Part shown: positions 1-8,068 of the stretch, piece by piece
Layout of the letters: each line of letters opens with the position of its first letter
Position numbering within the stretch: the first letter of the stretch is position 1
Assembly: GCF_022179405.1 (NCBI RefSeq)
Contig: NZ_BPQT01000038.1
Location: forward strand, 1-50,491
Source: Methylobacterium marchantiae
GTDB lineage: Bacteria; Pseudomonadota; Alphaproteobacteria; Rhizobiales; Beijerinckiaceae
Direction of reading: 5' to 3'
DNA: 50,491 nt
Program-made: the position numbers and the translations under genes
Notes under the pieces: generated by a model
What the model was told of the DNA's origin: nothing
Seen by the model: the letters and a program-made list of their open reading frames with translations, nothing else
Databases searched by the model: none

Positions 1-909
1 ATATGTCGCCGGACAGACACTCATATCAATCTGCGCAACCTTGGCATTGGCGGGATAGAATTGTTTGTAGGGAAAGTCTGTGCCGAGCATCAGCAGCGTC
101 TCGCAGGAATGCATCGCTGCGTAGCCCGACGAGAAACCGATGAGACCGGTCATCCCGACATCGAAAGGGTTGTCGTACTCGACGAATTCCTTGCCTCCGA
201 GGGCATGAACGATGGGGCTCTTCAGCGTGTCGGCAAGCTGAAGCAATTCGGCATGGGCGCCAGCGCAGCCGCGGCCGCAGAGCAGGGTGATCTTCGACGA
301 GCTGTCGAGAAGTTCGGCCAGCGCATTGAGCTCGGCCTCCGCCGGGCGGACTATGGGCCTTGCCGGCAACAGTCCCGCATTGGGGGAGATGGCACGGGTC
401 GGCGCATCCTTCAGCGCCACGTCGCCTGGAATGATCACCACTGCGACGCCTCCCTGCCCGACGGCAGCACGAATCGCGTTCTCGAGGACGAACGGCAATT
501 GCAACGGGTCGGAGACGAGTTCGCAATAGTGGCTACATTGCGCGAACAGGGCTTTCGGATCGGTTTCTTGGAAGTAGCCGGAACCGATCTCGGCCGAGGG
601 GATATGCGCAGCGATGGCCAGGACTGGGGTCCGGCTTCGATGACAATCGAACAGCCCGTTGACGAGGTGGACGTGGCCGGGGCCGCAGGAACCGGCACAG
701 ACCGCCAGCTGGCCGGTAAGCTGGCTTTCCGCGCCGGCTGCGAAGGCGCCGACTTCCTCATGGCGCATATGCACCCAGTCGATGACACCACGCGCGCGGA
801 TCGACTCGGTGATCGCGTTGAGGCTATCGCCGACGACGCCGTAGATCCGTCTGACGCCGACCTGCTGCAGGGTTTCGACGACGAGATCTGCGACGGTTTC
901 TATTTTCAT
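1..909 (-). CDS. poxB: Pyruvate dehydrogenase (quinone), PoxB, partial
   Basis: This gene runs off the left edge of the window; the first 303 codons are present and open to base 1. The encoded thiamine-diphosphate enzyme would oxidise pyruvate to acetate and CO2 and pass electrons to quinone at the inner membrane. The N-terminus closely follows E. coli PoxB: GVVGDSLN, then [13 protein letters not shown] with the catalytic glutamate, [41 protein letters not shown] and [14 protein letters not shown]. Only the pyrimidine-binding domain and part of the central domain can be seen, so the ThDP-binding C-terminus cannot be checked. The start ATG is at 907-909. It is a host gene outside the prophage. 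Confidence 0.93.
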   Translation of the reverse strand, partial: MKIETVADLVVETLQQVGVRRIYGVVGDSLNAITESIRARGVIDWVHMRHEEVGAFAAGAESQLTGQLAVCAGSCGPGHVHLVNGLFDCHRSRTPVLAIAAHIPSAEIGSGYFQETDPKALFAQCSHYCELVSDPLQLPFVLENAIRAAVGQGGVAVVIIPGDVALKDAPTRAISPNAGLLPARPIVRPAEAELNALAELLDSSSKITLLCGRGCAGAHAELLQLADTLKSPIVHALGGKEFVEYDNPFDVGMTGLIGFSSGYAAMHSCETLLMLGTDFPYKQFYPANAKVAQIDMSVCPATY

Positions 910-994
910 GACCGGAGCTCCTGCTTCAGAAGCCGAACGATGCTGCGTCGCACACGTTCCCCTCTTCGGCAGAAGTCTCGGGCTCCCGGCTGGG

Positions 995-1594
995 TCAGTC
1001 CGCGATGTCACTCACGGTCGATGCGATGACGGCGAAAAGATCGCCGAGCGCGGCGAGACTCGCGGCCTGGAGCGCGCTCGCGGGCACGACGGAACCGTCG
1101 AGGCCAGGCAGAGCCCTTGTGGCGGTGGTCGAGGCCACGACGGTGGGGCTGAAGCCGAGATTGAAGGCACCGCGCGCCGTGGAATTGATGCACATATGCG
1201 TCATGAACCCGGCGAGCAGCACCGACTTGATATCAGCTTCGTCGAGATGCTTCTGCAGATCCGTGCCGACAAAGGCATTCGGATAGTTTTTCACGATGAC
1301 GGTTTCGTCACCCTGCGGCGCCACCTCGTCGCTGATTCGACCGATATCGGCGGAAACGTCGTAGGGCGAGCCCGGTCCGGCATCGTGCTGGATGTGGACG
1401 ACCGGGATGCCCGCCGCTCGCGCACGGCTCAGGAGTTCGCGTGCGGCGGCGATGGCGGCTTCCACTTGTTCCAGGCGCATAATGCCCTCGCGATAGGTGT
1501 TCTGCAGGTCGATCATCACCAGGGCGGATCCTCGGAGTCGGGCCGGTGCGGAGCTCAGGCCAGACACGTCGCGCAGGGTCTTGAGGTCGGTCAT
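995..1594 (-). CDS. Isochorismatase-family cysteine hydrolase
   Basis: The 199-residue protein has the layout of the isochorismatase/nicotinamidase superfamily. An aspartate follows the first strand (ALVMIDLQN), a lysine sits in [10 protein letters not shown], and a cysteine sits in [13 protein letters not shown]; together they form the usual Asp-Lys-Cys triad. Such enzymes hydrolyse amides or vinyl ethers, and the substrate cannot be read from the sequence. The gene lies 85 bases upstream of poxB on the same strand, so co-transcription is possible. It is a cytosolic host gene of normal length for the family. Confidence 0.88.
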   Translation of the reverse strand: MTDLKTLRDVSGLSSAPARLRGSALVMIDLQNTYREGIMRLEQVEAAIAAARELLSRARAAGIPVVHIQHDAGPGSPYDVSADIGRISDEVAPQGDETVIVKNYPNAFVGTDLQKHLDEADIKSVLLAGFMTHMCINSTARGAFNLGFSPTVVASTTATRALPGLDGSVVPASALQAASLAALGDLFAVIASTVSDIAD

Positions 1595-1872
1595 CGAACG
1601 GGTCCGATCGGTCTTGGGAATGGCCGGCGAGGAAAGCCTAAAACGCTCACCGTCAACTTGGGTTTTTGCGGAGGAGATGGTCGCTCAAGCTACGGCGGAA
1701 CCCGCTCCGTAAACCTCGATCAATCACGAAATCGCGCGCTCAAGCTTATTTCGGTCGCAAGGTCGCCCGCAGAGACAAATGGTCAGAATTCGTTCAGCGA
1801 CAGGATGACTTGATACAACACGCCCCAGGGTGAAGGTTTAATCCCGACGGGATGCGATCTGGAGTTCGTGTC

Positions 1873-2154
1873 ATGAAGCATGTCAAGACTTTTGGCCTTA
1901 TCGGTGCCGTCGTCGGCGGTCTGACGATGGCTGCCGCCATCACGACAACCGCCGAGGCCGCCGGCTATTGTGGGTATGGCTACTACCCGTCTGCATTCGG
2001 CTGCCGGGCGACGTCCCGCGCCTTCGGCTATTACGCGCCGCGCCCGGTGCCGGTCTACGGCTATGGTTATCGGCGTCCGTACTACCGGCCCTACGCCTAT
2101 GCACCCCGGCCCTACGCGTATGCGCCTCGCCCCTACGTGCGATTCGGCTTCTGA
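1873..2154 (+). CDS. Secreted Gly/Tyr/Pro-rich small protein
   Basis: The 93-residue product starts at the second in-frame ATG, which gives a clean signal peptide: a basic start (MKHVK), a hydrophobic core of about 20 residues and cleavage near AEA. The mature part is rich in Gly, Tyr, Pro and Arg, with three close copies of a YAPRPY unit near the C-terminus and two cysteines near its start. Small exported proteins of this composition are common in Hyphomicrobiales and mostly lack an assigned function. No domain was recognised. It is a host gene transcribed away from the isochorismatase gene. Confidence 0.7.
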   Translation: MKHVKTFGLIGAVVGGLTMAAAITTTAEAAGYCGYGYYPSAFGCRATSRAFGYYAPRPVPVYGYGYRRPYYRPYAYAPRPYAYAPRPYVRFGF

Positions 2155-2290
2155 GGCTGAGCAACGATGCTTCCGAGCGAATCAGGAGCATCGTCATGCT
2201 TGCGATAGACTCGGGACGCTTTCACCCAATGTGGCAGGATATGTCTTTCGACGTGTGCCATCATTATATCGAAGAAGCGTCACGTCTTTC

Positions 2291-2425
2291 ATGTATTTTA
2301 CTGCCGTCAATGCTGCGTATTGCCTTGCCCTAGAGGCCGAGTGTTCCGAGGGCGGAGAAAGGCTCCCGATATTCGTCGGGGCAGCCGTGATTCAGACCAT
2401 CCTCGCGTTATTCGAGCACGGTTAG
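2291..2425 (+). CDS. Possible small hydrophobic protein
   Basis: A 44-codon frame with an ATG start ends in a hydrophobic stretch (LPIFVGAAVIQTILALF). No family was recognised and there is no convincing ribosome binding site, so this may be chance. It follows the secreted Gly/Tyr-rich gene on the same strand. Confidence 0.22.
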   Translation: MYFTAVNAAYCLALEAECSEGGERLPIFVGAAVIQTILALFEHG

Positions 2426-2444
2426 ATCGGATATCCGCCCCACT

Positions 2445-2678
2445 TCACCGTTCTCTGGCGACGCTCTGTACCTGCAGCGCAGGCTCGGCATCCTGCTGAG
2501 ACGGCTCATAGGAGCACCAGTTGCAATAGCCTTTGGCCTCGATCTTCGGTGCATTCCGTTGCGAGCATCTCGGGCAGATCAACAAGGCAAGCTTGGTGCC
2601 TCGCATGCGACCTAAACCTCGCCCTTTGAACGAGACCTCTGTCGATGTCTGAAGCGGTGATGGGACGGTATCCGGCAT
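2445..2678 (-). CDS. Small zinc-ribbon protein, function unknown
   Basis: The 77-residue product has two CxxC pairs about 16 residues apart (ICPRCSQRN and GYCNWCSYEP), which is the pattern of a zinc ribbon. The ATG at 2676-2678 was chosen because an AAGGGAG ribosome binding site lies just before it; a longer start at 2720 has no such support. Similar short proteins with this ribbon are familiar from rhizobial genomes, but no role is known to me. It is a host gene between the secreted protein and the prophage. Confidence 0.55.
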   Translation of the reverse strand: MPDTVPSPLQTSTEVSFKGRGLGRMRGTKLALLICPRCSQRNAPKIEAKGYCNWCSYEPSQQDAEPALQVQSVARER

Positions 2679-3233
2679 GAACTCCCTTGCTGCTCGTCGA
2701 AGGCGGCGCATCACGCTCAACGAAAGAAAACGAGATAGGTTCGGTGGGCTAGATCTGCCACGTCACCGAGCGCCGACCGAAACGTGAAGGCTTACAACGC
2801 TGGCATTTCCGCAGTCGCCTTCAACGTTCCGACGCGTAGCTGATAGACCTTACCGCTTTGCTTTCTATGCTCGTTTCTTGGGCGTATGAGGGAGTTGGTA
2901 GGAATTATCATCTGACCTCGAAAAGGTGCTGCTTGAGCCAGAAGCCCACCTGGCATCGCACGCCCAATCTCGTAGGCGGTAGCAGAACATTTGGTTCACG
3001 GACGCCCAATTTTCCGTGTCCGTCCGCTATTCGGACACCAGGAAGCGAACGTCCATCCGGATGATGCGGTCAAAGTGCCCAGGTAGTGCTAGCTTGTCGC
3101 GGAGGAGGTGAGCCATCGGCGGTATCACCAACTTCATGACCCCAATGATATGAGTTGGAGACGCTCCAAAACACAGATGTCAGGACACTGATGCGATCGG
3201 GCTTCCAGGCTTTTCAACGCCTCCGAAAAGAGC
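2679..3233. other. Host intergenic stretch left of attL, no gene seen
   Basis: Only short frames without recognisable products or ribosome binding sites occur here. Before integration this sequence would have lain downstream of the tRNA-Arg gene. Confidence 0.5.
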
Positions 3234-3278
3234 TGGCGACCCCGCCTGGGCTCGAACCAGGGACCTGCCGCTTAGAAG
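3234..3278. repeat. attL: 45-bp remnant of the tRNA-Arg 3' end
   Basis: These 45 bases are identical to 49103-49147 and match the 3' part of tRNA-Arg, from the anticodon loop through the encoded CCA. The match stops just beyond 3278, where the intact tRNA continues into the anticodon 5' stem. This is the displaced host half of the attachment site. Confidence 0.93.
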
Positions 3279-3310
3279 CCAGCAAGCCCATCCGATATTC
3301 GTTAAGCAAA

Positions 3311-4468
3311 TCAGTCGGTTGGGTTTCCGATCTCCTTCTCGTGTTCTTTCCCGTGTGCTGCCGTGCGGCGGCGGATACCGTCAGAGGTGGCGCGGGCCAT
3401 CCCTTCCCGCATGTCTTCGAGCGTGGCGTGGGCGTACTTGGCGGTGGTCGTGGGCGAGGAGTGGGCGAGCATTTGCTGGACCAGCCGGAGGTTGCCGGTG
3501 GCCCTCAGGGTCCGCGTTGCGGCGGTGTGCCGGAGGTCGTGGATGCGGAAGCCCTTGATGCCGGCCTTGCGAACCGTGCGCCCAAAGTGGGTCCCGAGGC
3601 CCTCGTAGGTCACCGGGTATCGCTGGCCTTTGACGTAGCGGGTCTTCGTCCGGGGACAGAGCCGGTTCTTCTGGGCAACGAACGTGAAGACCGCCTCGGG
3701 GTGGTGGCCCTGGAGCGGGACGAGGAGGTCTTGAAGCTCGTCGGTGATGGGTAGGACGTGCGGCTTATCCCCTTTGCCCACCACGCTGATGGTGCCGTTG
3801 GCGAAGTCCACCTGGGACCAGCGCAGGCCGGCGACCTCACGCCGCCGAAGGCCCGTCACCTGGGCGAAGATGCGGGGCGCCTTGTAGTCGGCCCTCTCGG
3901 CGGCATCGAGCTTCTCCTCCTCATCGTAGCGCAGCTCGCGGACCCGCTCCTTGGGCTCCTTGAGCATGTGCACCCGCCAGTTGGGCTCGTCGGGTAGCTT
4001 CTCCTTCCAGACCAGCTTGGCCCGGGTGAGGATGCGGCGGAGGAGCTGGGTGGTGGTGCGGTTCACGGTGGATGCAGAGATGCGTCCTCGCGCCGGCTCT
4101 CCTTTGACGTACTCCCGGCGGCGCTGGGCAACCAGCTTGGCCACGAGGTCGTCGGTGATCTCCCGGAGCGGGGTCTTCTCGCCTACTAGGGCGGCAAGCC
4201 GGTGGAGTTCCGCCTCGGCCTTCTTCGGGGTCGCCGTCCCTTCGCCGACCTCCGCCCAGTACCGGGCCGTGGCCGCCATAAAGGTCATCACCTTTGGGGC
4301 GGCATCACGGCCCGCATTGACCTCCTCCTCGGCCGCTAGGATGGCAAGGCGCTCTACTGCTTTGGCACTCCGTAGGTCCGTGCAGTGTGTCGAGCCAGAA
4401 AAGCGGCGGCGGCCCCGCTTGAAGTCGTAGCTGTAGACCGCCGAACCTGGGCGCTTGAGGAGAGGCAT
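3311..4468 (-). CDS. int: Tyrosine integrase (site-specific recombinase)
   Basis: The 385-residue enzyme would join attP to the tRNA-Arg site and, with a directionality factor, reverse the reaction. The N-terminus has an arm-type DNA-binding pattern (YSYDFKRGRRRFSGST). A core-binding domain follows at about 60-160 and the catalytic domain at about 175-360. Visible catalytic residues are R208 (TGLRRREVAGL), a lysine near 232 in the beta hairpin, H310 and R313 (HDLRHTAATR), H336 (MLAHSS) and the nucleophile Y345 (TTAKYAHAT). The gene ends 32 bases from attL, the usual place for a phage integrase. Its first 115 bases overlap the excisionase-like gene. Confidence 0.95.
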   Translation of the reverse strand: MPLLKRPGSAVYSYDFKRGRRRFSGSTHCTDLRSAKAVERLAILAAEEEVNAGRDAAPKVMTFMAATARYWAEVGEGTATPKKAEAELHRLAALVGEKTPLREITDDLVAKLVAQRRREYVKGEPARGRISASTVNRTTTQLLRRILTRAKLVWKEKLPDEPNWRVHMLKEPKERVRELRYDEEEKLDAAERADYKAPRIFAQVTGLRRREVAGLRWSQVDFANGTISVVGKGDKPHVLPITDELQDLLVPLQGHHPEAVFTFVAQKNRLCPRTKTRYVKGQRYPVTYEGLGTHFGRTVRKAGIKGFRIHDLRHTAATRTLRATGNLRLVQQMLAHSSPTTTAKYAHATLEDMREGMARATSDGIRRRTAAHGKEHEKEIGNPTD

Positions 4469-4692
4469 TCGGTTCGGTCCCGCCCTTCGAGGAAATCCAT
4501 GACGTGTGCCAGGGTGAAGACGCGGCGAGGCGACTTATCCCCGAGGCCGGTCTGGACGTAGCTGATATGGCCGCGCCTAATGTGGCCCCTCAGGGTCTCA
4601 GGGTCCAGAGGGAGCAGTCGGCACAGCTCGGCGGCGGTGAGGGTGATGCGCCCCTCGAATGCCCGGACCAGGGCCGGCGGAACTGCTCCCAT
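4354..4692 (-). CDS. Excisionase-like helix-turn-helix protein
   Basis: Residues 15-70 look like a MerR/AlpA-type DNA-binding domain: a helix-turn-helix (LTAAELCRLLPLDPETLRGHIRRG), a wing with SYVQTG, and a final helix (FTLAHVMDFLEG). The small size and the position directly upstream of integrase suggest a directionality factor for excision. A strong GAGGAG precedes the ATG, and the gene starts 5 bases after the lysozyme stop. The C-terminal 38 residues are Ser/Thr/Ala-rich, look unstructured, and are encoded entirely by the overlap with int. The role is inferred from position and fold. Confidence 0.7.
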   Translation of the reverse strand: MGAVPPALVRAFEGRITLTAAELCRLLPLDPETLRGHIRRGHISYVQTGLGDKSPRRVFTLAHVMDFLEGRDRTECLSSSAQVRRSTATTSSGAAAAFLARHTARTYGVPKQ

Positions 4693-4697
4693 CGGTC

Positions 4698-5405
4698 CTA
4701 CTCCTCGGGTTGGGCGGTGGCCCCTTCGAGCTGGTACTTCACGTACCGGCGGTCGAAGTGGTCCTTGGCTTCCCGGTCGGTGATCTTGTGGCCTAGGGCC
4801 CGAAGCTCCGCGATGCGGGAAGAGAGCGACATGATGCCGAGCGACACGATGGCCACCTTGGTGGTGAGCGTGCGGCCGGACGCCAGGTAGTCGAGGATGA
4901 GGGTCTGCTGGGGCGTCAGCTTGAAGACGGGCGCCGGGGGTGCGGTCTGCATGGGTGGGAGGGTCTCGCCTTGTAGGGCTACGCCGAGGGCGACACGGAG
5001 CTGGTCCATGTCGAGGTGCGGGCAGCGGAGTTCACGGGTGAGGTATCGGTTCAGCTCGGTGTGGCCCAGCACCGCCACATCCCCGAACTCCAGCTTGAGG
5101 CGGACGACGAGGAAGAGCAGGGTCTCTAGCTGGCCGGGGGAATGGCCCGTGCGGTAGTCGCCCGCCAGGCAGATGCCGATGCTATCCTGGTTGTAGCCGG
5201 GGGTGTGGGACCCGATGGCAACCTGAGGCCGACACTCCGACACCCTGCAGTCGGGCTCGATGACGAAGTGGTAGCCGACTTCGAGCAGCCCCTTCTCCCG
5301 GCCCTTCGCCCGCAACACCTTGGTGTGGTTTGGGACATCGCGGGGGAAGTGCGAGGAGTGGACGACGATCCGGCGGGTGGCGTTACGAGGCCGCCACTGG
5401 AACAT
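4698..5405 (-). CDS. T7-type lysozyme (amidase) with C-terminal HTH domain
   Basis: Residues 1-140 match N-acetylmuramoyl-L-alanine amidase of the T7 gp3.5 type, a zinc enzyme that cuts the peptidoglycan cross-link stem. Likely zinc ligands are H16 (VVHSSH), H115 (VLGHTEL) and C128 (LRCPH), and Y45 sits in GYHFVIEPD. T7 lysozyme also binds and restrains the phage RNA polymerase. This protein is 235 residues, against about 151 for T7. The extra part after a Pro-rich linker (141-160) looks like a winged helix-turn-helix (161-227: LTPQQTLILDYL, then SLSSRIAELRALGHKI and YVKYQL). The gene sits between endonuclease I and excisionase, near its place in T7. Confidence 0.9.
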   Translation of the reverse strand: MFQWRPRNATRRIVVHSSHFPRDVPNHTKVLRAKGREKGLLEVGYHFVIEPDCRVSECRPQVAIGSHTPGYNQDSIGICLAGDYRTGHSPGQLETLLFLVVRLKLEFGDVAVLGHTELNRYLTRELRCPHLDMDQLRVALGVALQGETLPPMQTAPPAPVFKLTPQQTLILDYLASGRTLTTKVAIVSLGIMSLSSRIAELRALGHKITDREAKDHFDRRYVKYQLEGATAQPEE

Positions 5406-5610
5406 AGGCGCCCATCTCCGCGTGGTAGACCACCTGGATGTCGCTGATCTCCTGCATCAGTTTGCTGTAGGCCGCCTTGGCGTCGAGGGCCCGGGACTGG
5501 AGGTTCTGGAGCCGCATGAGGCGGCCCGCCTGGTTGGAGACCTCCGCGCCGACGAGGCTGGAGAGGGTGTCGAGGGAGCCGGTCACACCGGGGGTCGGGG
5601 AGTCGCTCAT
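5383..5610 (-). CDS. Small phage protein, unknown
   Basis: The 75-residue acidic, helical protein (GRLMRLQNLQSRALDAKAAYSKLMQEIS) has no recognised domain. Its start overlaps the stop of the preceding gene as ATGA, and its own end overlaps the lysozyme start by 23 bases. It is therefore probably translated as part of the endonuclease-lysozyme operon. Confidence 0.6.
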   Translation of the reverse strand: MSDSPTPGVTGSLDTLSSLVGAEVSNQAGRLMRLQNLQSRALDAKAAYSKLMQEISDIQVVYHAEMGAYVPVAAS

Positions 5611-5840
5611 GACCGGAGCTTCATGGCGCGGGCGTAGAGCGCCTTGACGGTGCTCAAGGTGGGCCGGGCACCAGACCCGATGGCGTCGATCTCCTGCTGG
5701 AGCTGGCGGCGCTGTACCTGCTCCTCGTCCACCGCCTCGATGGTCTCCTGGAGCTGCACATGGGCGGTGGCGAGGTTCTGAAGGTCGCTCTCCAGGCGAC
5801 GGGTTTCGGTCTCGGCCTTGATGTCGGCGTAGGTCTTCAT
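5607..5840 (-). CDS. Small coiled-coil phage protein, unknown
   Basis: The 77-residue product is mostly a predicted coiled coil of Glu, Gln, Leu and Arg heptads (residues 10-55), with a conserved-looking tail VKALYARAMKLR. The ATG at 5838-5840 is coupled by ATGA to the endonuclease I stop, which decides it over a longer frame starting at 5990. The role is unknown. Confidence 0.65.
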   Translation of the reverse strand: MKTYADIKAETETRRLESDLQNLATAHVQLQETIEAVDEEQVQRRQLQQEIDAIGSGARPTLSTVKALYARAMKLRS

Positions 5841-6361
5841 TTGGTCTTCTTCTCCGTGGCTAGGAAGTCTAGGAAGCCCACCGGGCCCGCCTTGAGGACC
5901 TCGTCGGGTGATAATGCGGGGCCCGGCTCGCGGACCCACTCTTCGGGGATGAGCTTGGTGCTCCAGAGGAATGAGTGCTTCTCGGCCCATTGCACCACCG
6001 TGGTGCTGGAGCCCGGCGCGATGACGGTCTTGGGGTTGTCGAATACCAGGCGGATATCGAGGTCCGGGTACTGGGAGCGGACGAAGAGGTGCTTGGCCCG
6101 GTCCACCGCCATCCAGCGGCCTTTGGTCTCGATGAGGACGCCGTTGGGGAGCCGGAAATCCACCGTGTAGTGGTGCTTCGAGGCGGGGATGATGTAGGGG
6201 ACCTTGAACGTCTCGAAGAGGACCTCTGCCCCGAGGGCCTCTAGGTGTTTGGCGTTCTTGGCTTCGAGCCCGGAGCGGTAGCCATTGGCCTTGCCCCGGG
6301 CGTCGGTCGAGCGTGTGCGGGCGGCCCAGTGTCGGAGGGGCGCCTTCTTGGTGACGGCCAC
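5837..6361 (-). CDS. Endonuclease I (T7 gp3-like Holliday junction resolvase)
   Basis: The 174-residue protein carries the full active site of phage T7 endonuclease I. E33 lies in YRSGLEAKN, D68 in YTVDFRL, and E78 with K80 in LIETKGRW. The spacing is identical to T7 E20, D55, E65 and K67. The enzyme cuts four-way and branched DNA, and in T7 it helps break down host DNA and resolve concatemers before packaging. It is somewhat longer than the 149-residue T7 protein at the C-terminus. It is followed without a gap by two small genes and the lysozyme gene, as part of the class II-like operon. Confidence 0.94.
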   Translation of the reverse strand: MAVTKKAPLRHWAARTRSTDARGKANGYRSGLEAKNAKHLEALGAEVLFETFKVPYIIPASKHHYTVDFRLPNGVLIETKGRWMAVDRAKHLFVRSQYPDLDIRLVFDNPKTVIAPGSSTTVVQWAEKHSFLWSTKLIPEEWVREPGPALSPDEVLKAGPVGFLDFLATEKKTK

Positions 6362-6362
6362 C

Positions 6363-6947
6363 TCAGCCCACGAGGTACTGGATTTGCGGGGTCTTCGACA
6401 TGACGCCCGTGAAGGTTGCCCCGCTGAGGTCCGCCGGCCAAGTGCCGAAGGCCCCCGGGGTGGTGAGGCCTACCAGGGCGGCCGAGCCCGATCCTATGGC
6501 CGACACCGGGCTGCCGATCATGGCCCCGTAATTGGTGCCCTGGCCACCGGCTACGCTGAAGAGGGCGGTGGCGTTATCGGCGTTGAGGGCGAACCAGTGG
6601 ACCCCTTCTTCCAGCACAATGTTGGTCGGGATCGGTGGGTTGCTGATCTCGCCCAGCACAGCCGTAGACATGGAGGCGGTGTAGGCCTCCAGGAGTCCGG
6701 GGCCGCCAGTGTTGAAGTTGTGCGTGTAGGAGGCCAGTTGGCAGGACCCACCGGGGCCCACCGTGCCGATCTTGGTTCCCATGGCGGCCACCGTGATGCG
6801 CTCCGGGATGTAGCACGCCGTTAGGTTGATGACGCCCGCCACCATTCCGCCGTTCGTGGCCGCCGAGCCTAGCTCTCGGGGGAGGTACCACCGCCCGGAC
6901 TTGAGCCGTTGAAGGCCCGCCCGGGAGGGGGCCATTACTTTGAGCAT
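6363..6947 (-). CDS. Virion-type beta-rich protein, possible receptor-binding domain
   Basis: The 194-residue protein resembles the distal beta-sandwich domains found at the ends of many phage tail proteins: a start like GRWYLPRELG, IPERITVAAMGTKIG, a glycine-rich middle, VLEEGVHWFALNAD and a final strand MSKTPQIQYL. It has no enzyme motif or signal peptide. GAGAGGA precedes the ATG at a good distance. It sits between endonuclease I and SSB, far from the structural operon, which is unusual. An accessory adhesin or a moron are both possible. Confidence 0.5.
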   Translation of the reverse strand: MLKVMAPSRAGLQRLKSGRWYLPRELGSAATNGGMVAGVINLTACYIPERITVAAMGTKIGTVGPGGSCQLASYTHNFNTGGPGLLEAYTASMSTAVLGEISNPPIPTNIVLEEGVHWFALNADNATALFSVAGGQGTNYGAMIGSPVSAIGSGSAALVGLTTPGAFGTWPADLSGATFTGVMSKTPQIQYLVG

Positions 6948-6968
6948 GAGATGTTCCTCTCGGCCGGG

Positions 6969-7295
6969 TTAGAGGCCGAACCCTGGCGTCAGCTCGATGC
7001 TGGCCGTAGCGGTATCGGTCTTGACGGCGACGTGGGTGGTCCCCGGAGGAACCGTGAAGACTTCCACCGAGCCTGCCTTGATGAGCATGGACCCGGGGTT
7101 TCCTACGGCGGGCGTGGCGGCTGTCACCGTGCTGTCGCCGAAAGTGAGGCGGCAATCACCGAGGCCTCCGGTCACCCTCACCTGCCCCCCGGCGAACGCG
7201 GGGAGCGCCGTCCGGGAGGTGGTGGTGGTGGCATCGACCCGAACGGTGCTCTTGGATGGCGAGGGCTGGAAAGCCCGGCCTGCGTCGAGGCCCAT
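6969..7295 (-). CDS. Small beta-rich virion-like protein
   Basis: The 108-residue product is rich in Thr, Val, Ala and Gly in alternating beta patterns (VEVFTVPPGTTHVAVKTDTATASIELTPGFGL) and looks like a capsid decoration or tail accessory protein. No family can be named. It follows SSB by three bases and precedes the possible receptor-binding gene, so the two may work together on the virion. Confidence 0.5.
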   Translation of the reverse strand: MGLDAGRAFQPSPSKSTVRVDATTTTSRTALPAFAGGQVRVTGGLGDCRLTFGDSTVTAATPAVGNPGSMLIKAGSVEVFTVPPGTTHVAVKTDTATASIELTPGFGL

Positions 7296-7298
7296 GGC

Positions 7299-7925
7299 TC
7301 AGTAGTCCCCGCTGGGTGTTGCGCCGCCGCCGGAGGCATTACCGAAGCTCGGGGTGTCTTCGCCCGGACCCTCGAAGCCCTCGACCTTGCCAAACCCGCC
7401 GCCGGCCGAGCCGGTGCCGAGCTTGGTCCACTGGACGCCGCAGAAGTCGAGGCGGACGCCGGCCTGTTTGCCCGAGGTCATCTTGATGTCACGCAAGGCG
7501 AACTGGGTGCGGACGGTCGAGTCGCCGAAGATGGCCTTGCTCGATGCCACGCCGTTGCCGTCCACGAGGTTCATCTTGACCTCTTTGATCCCGCCCGACT
7601 TGAGCTTGATCTTGGCGTTCTGTTTGAAGTCGAAGACGATGGCGCCCGTGGGGTTGCCGTTGTCGTCCTCCTCCTCCTTGAAGGGAACGTAGAGCGTCCA
7701 CTTCTTGCGCTCGCCCGGGGTCATCTCGGCGGTCACCTCTTCGAGGTAGGCTTCCGAGGCCGCGCGGATTTCCGCCGCGAGCTTGATGGCGTCATCGCCG
7801 GAGACCCGGAGACCCATCTTGTAGACGCCGTCGTCGTTGAACTTGGTGTCGGGCTTGTTGACCCAGGGGTGGATGGCCTCGCCGAAGGGTGAGAACTGGT
7901 ATTGGCGCTTGGTGGGCTGTGCCAT
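7299..7925 (-). CDS. Single-stranded DNA-binding protein (T7 gp2.5-like)
   Basis: The 208-residue protein matches the layout of T7 gp2.5 (232 residues). It has an OB-fold with KPDTKFNDDGVYKMGLRVSG near the start, a middle with IVFDFKQNAKIKLKSGG and VDGNGVASSKAIFGDSTVRTQFA, and a Gly/Pro-rich acidic tail ending GDY. It would coat single-stranded DNA and contact the phage polymerase and helicase through the tail. The ATG at 7923-7925 was chosen because the family fold begins there. It lies in the same relative place as in T7, between RNA polymerase and endonuclease I. Confidence 0.87.
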   Translation of the reverse strand: MAQPTKRQYQFSPFGEAIHPWVNKPDTKFNDDGVYKMGLRVSGDDAIKLAAEIRAASEAYLEEVTAEMTPGERKKWTLYVPFKEEEDDNGNPTGAIVFDFKQNAKIKLKSGGIKEVKMNLVDGNGVASSKAIFGDSTVRTQFALRDIKMTSGKQAGVRLDFCGVQWTKLGTGSAGGGFGKVEGFEGPGEDTPSFGNASGGGATPSGDY

Positions 7926-7939
7926 GGTGAGGGGGTTCC

Positions 7940-8068
7940 TTAGAGGTAGGGGTCGAGGGTGCCCGGCGGCATCCACTCGGAGTAGGATGGCCAGGAGGTG
8001 TCGCCGTAACGGACCCCCGTGAACTGGCGGCGGCCGAAGCCATCTCGGAACCAGACGCGCGTAATCAT
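7940..8068 (-). CDS. 42-residue phage protein, unknown
   Basis: A short frame starts with ATGA coupling to the preceding gene and ends 14 bases before SSB. The product is rich in aromatic residues and arginine (VWFRDGFGRRQFTGVRYG, then WPSYSEW). Tight coupling on both sides makes it likely to be translated. There is no known function. Confidence 0.5.
   Translation of the reverse strand: MITRVWFRDGFGRRQFTGVRYGDTSWPSYSEWMPPGTLDPYL

Noticed and set aside
61-1029. A 322-codon open frame on the plus strand
   Set aside because: It lies opposite poxB, whose minus-strand translation matches the PoxB family almost residue by residue.
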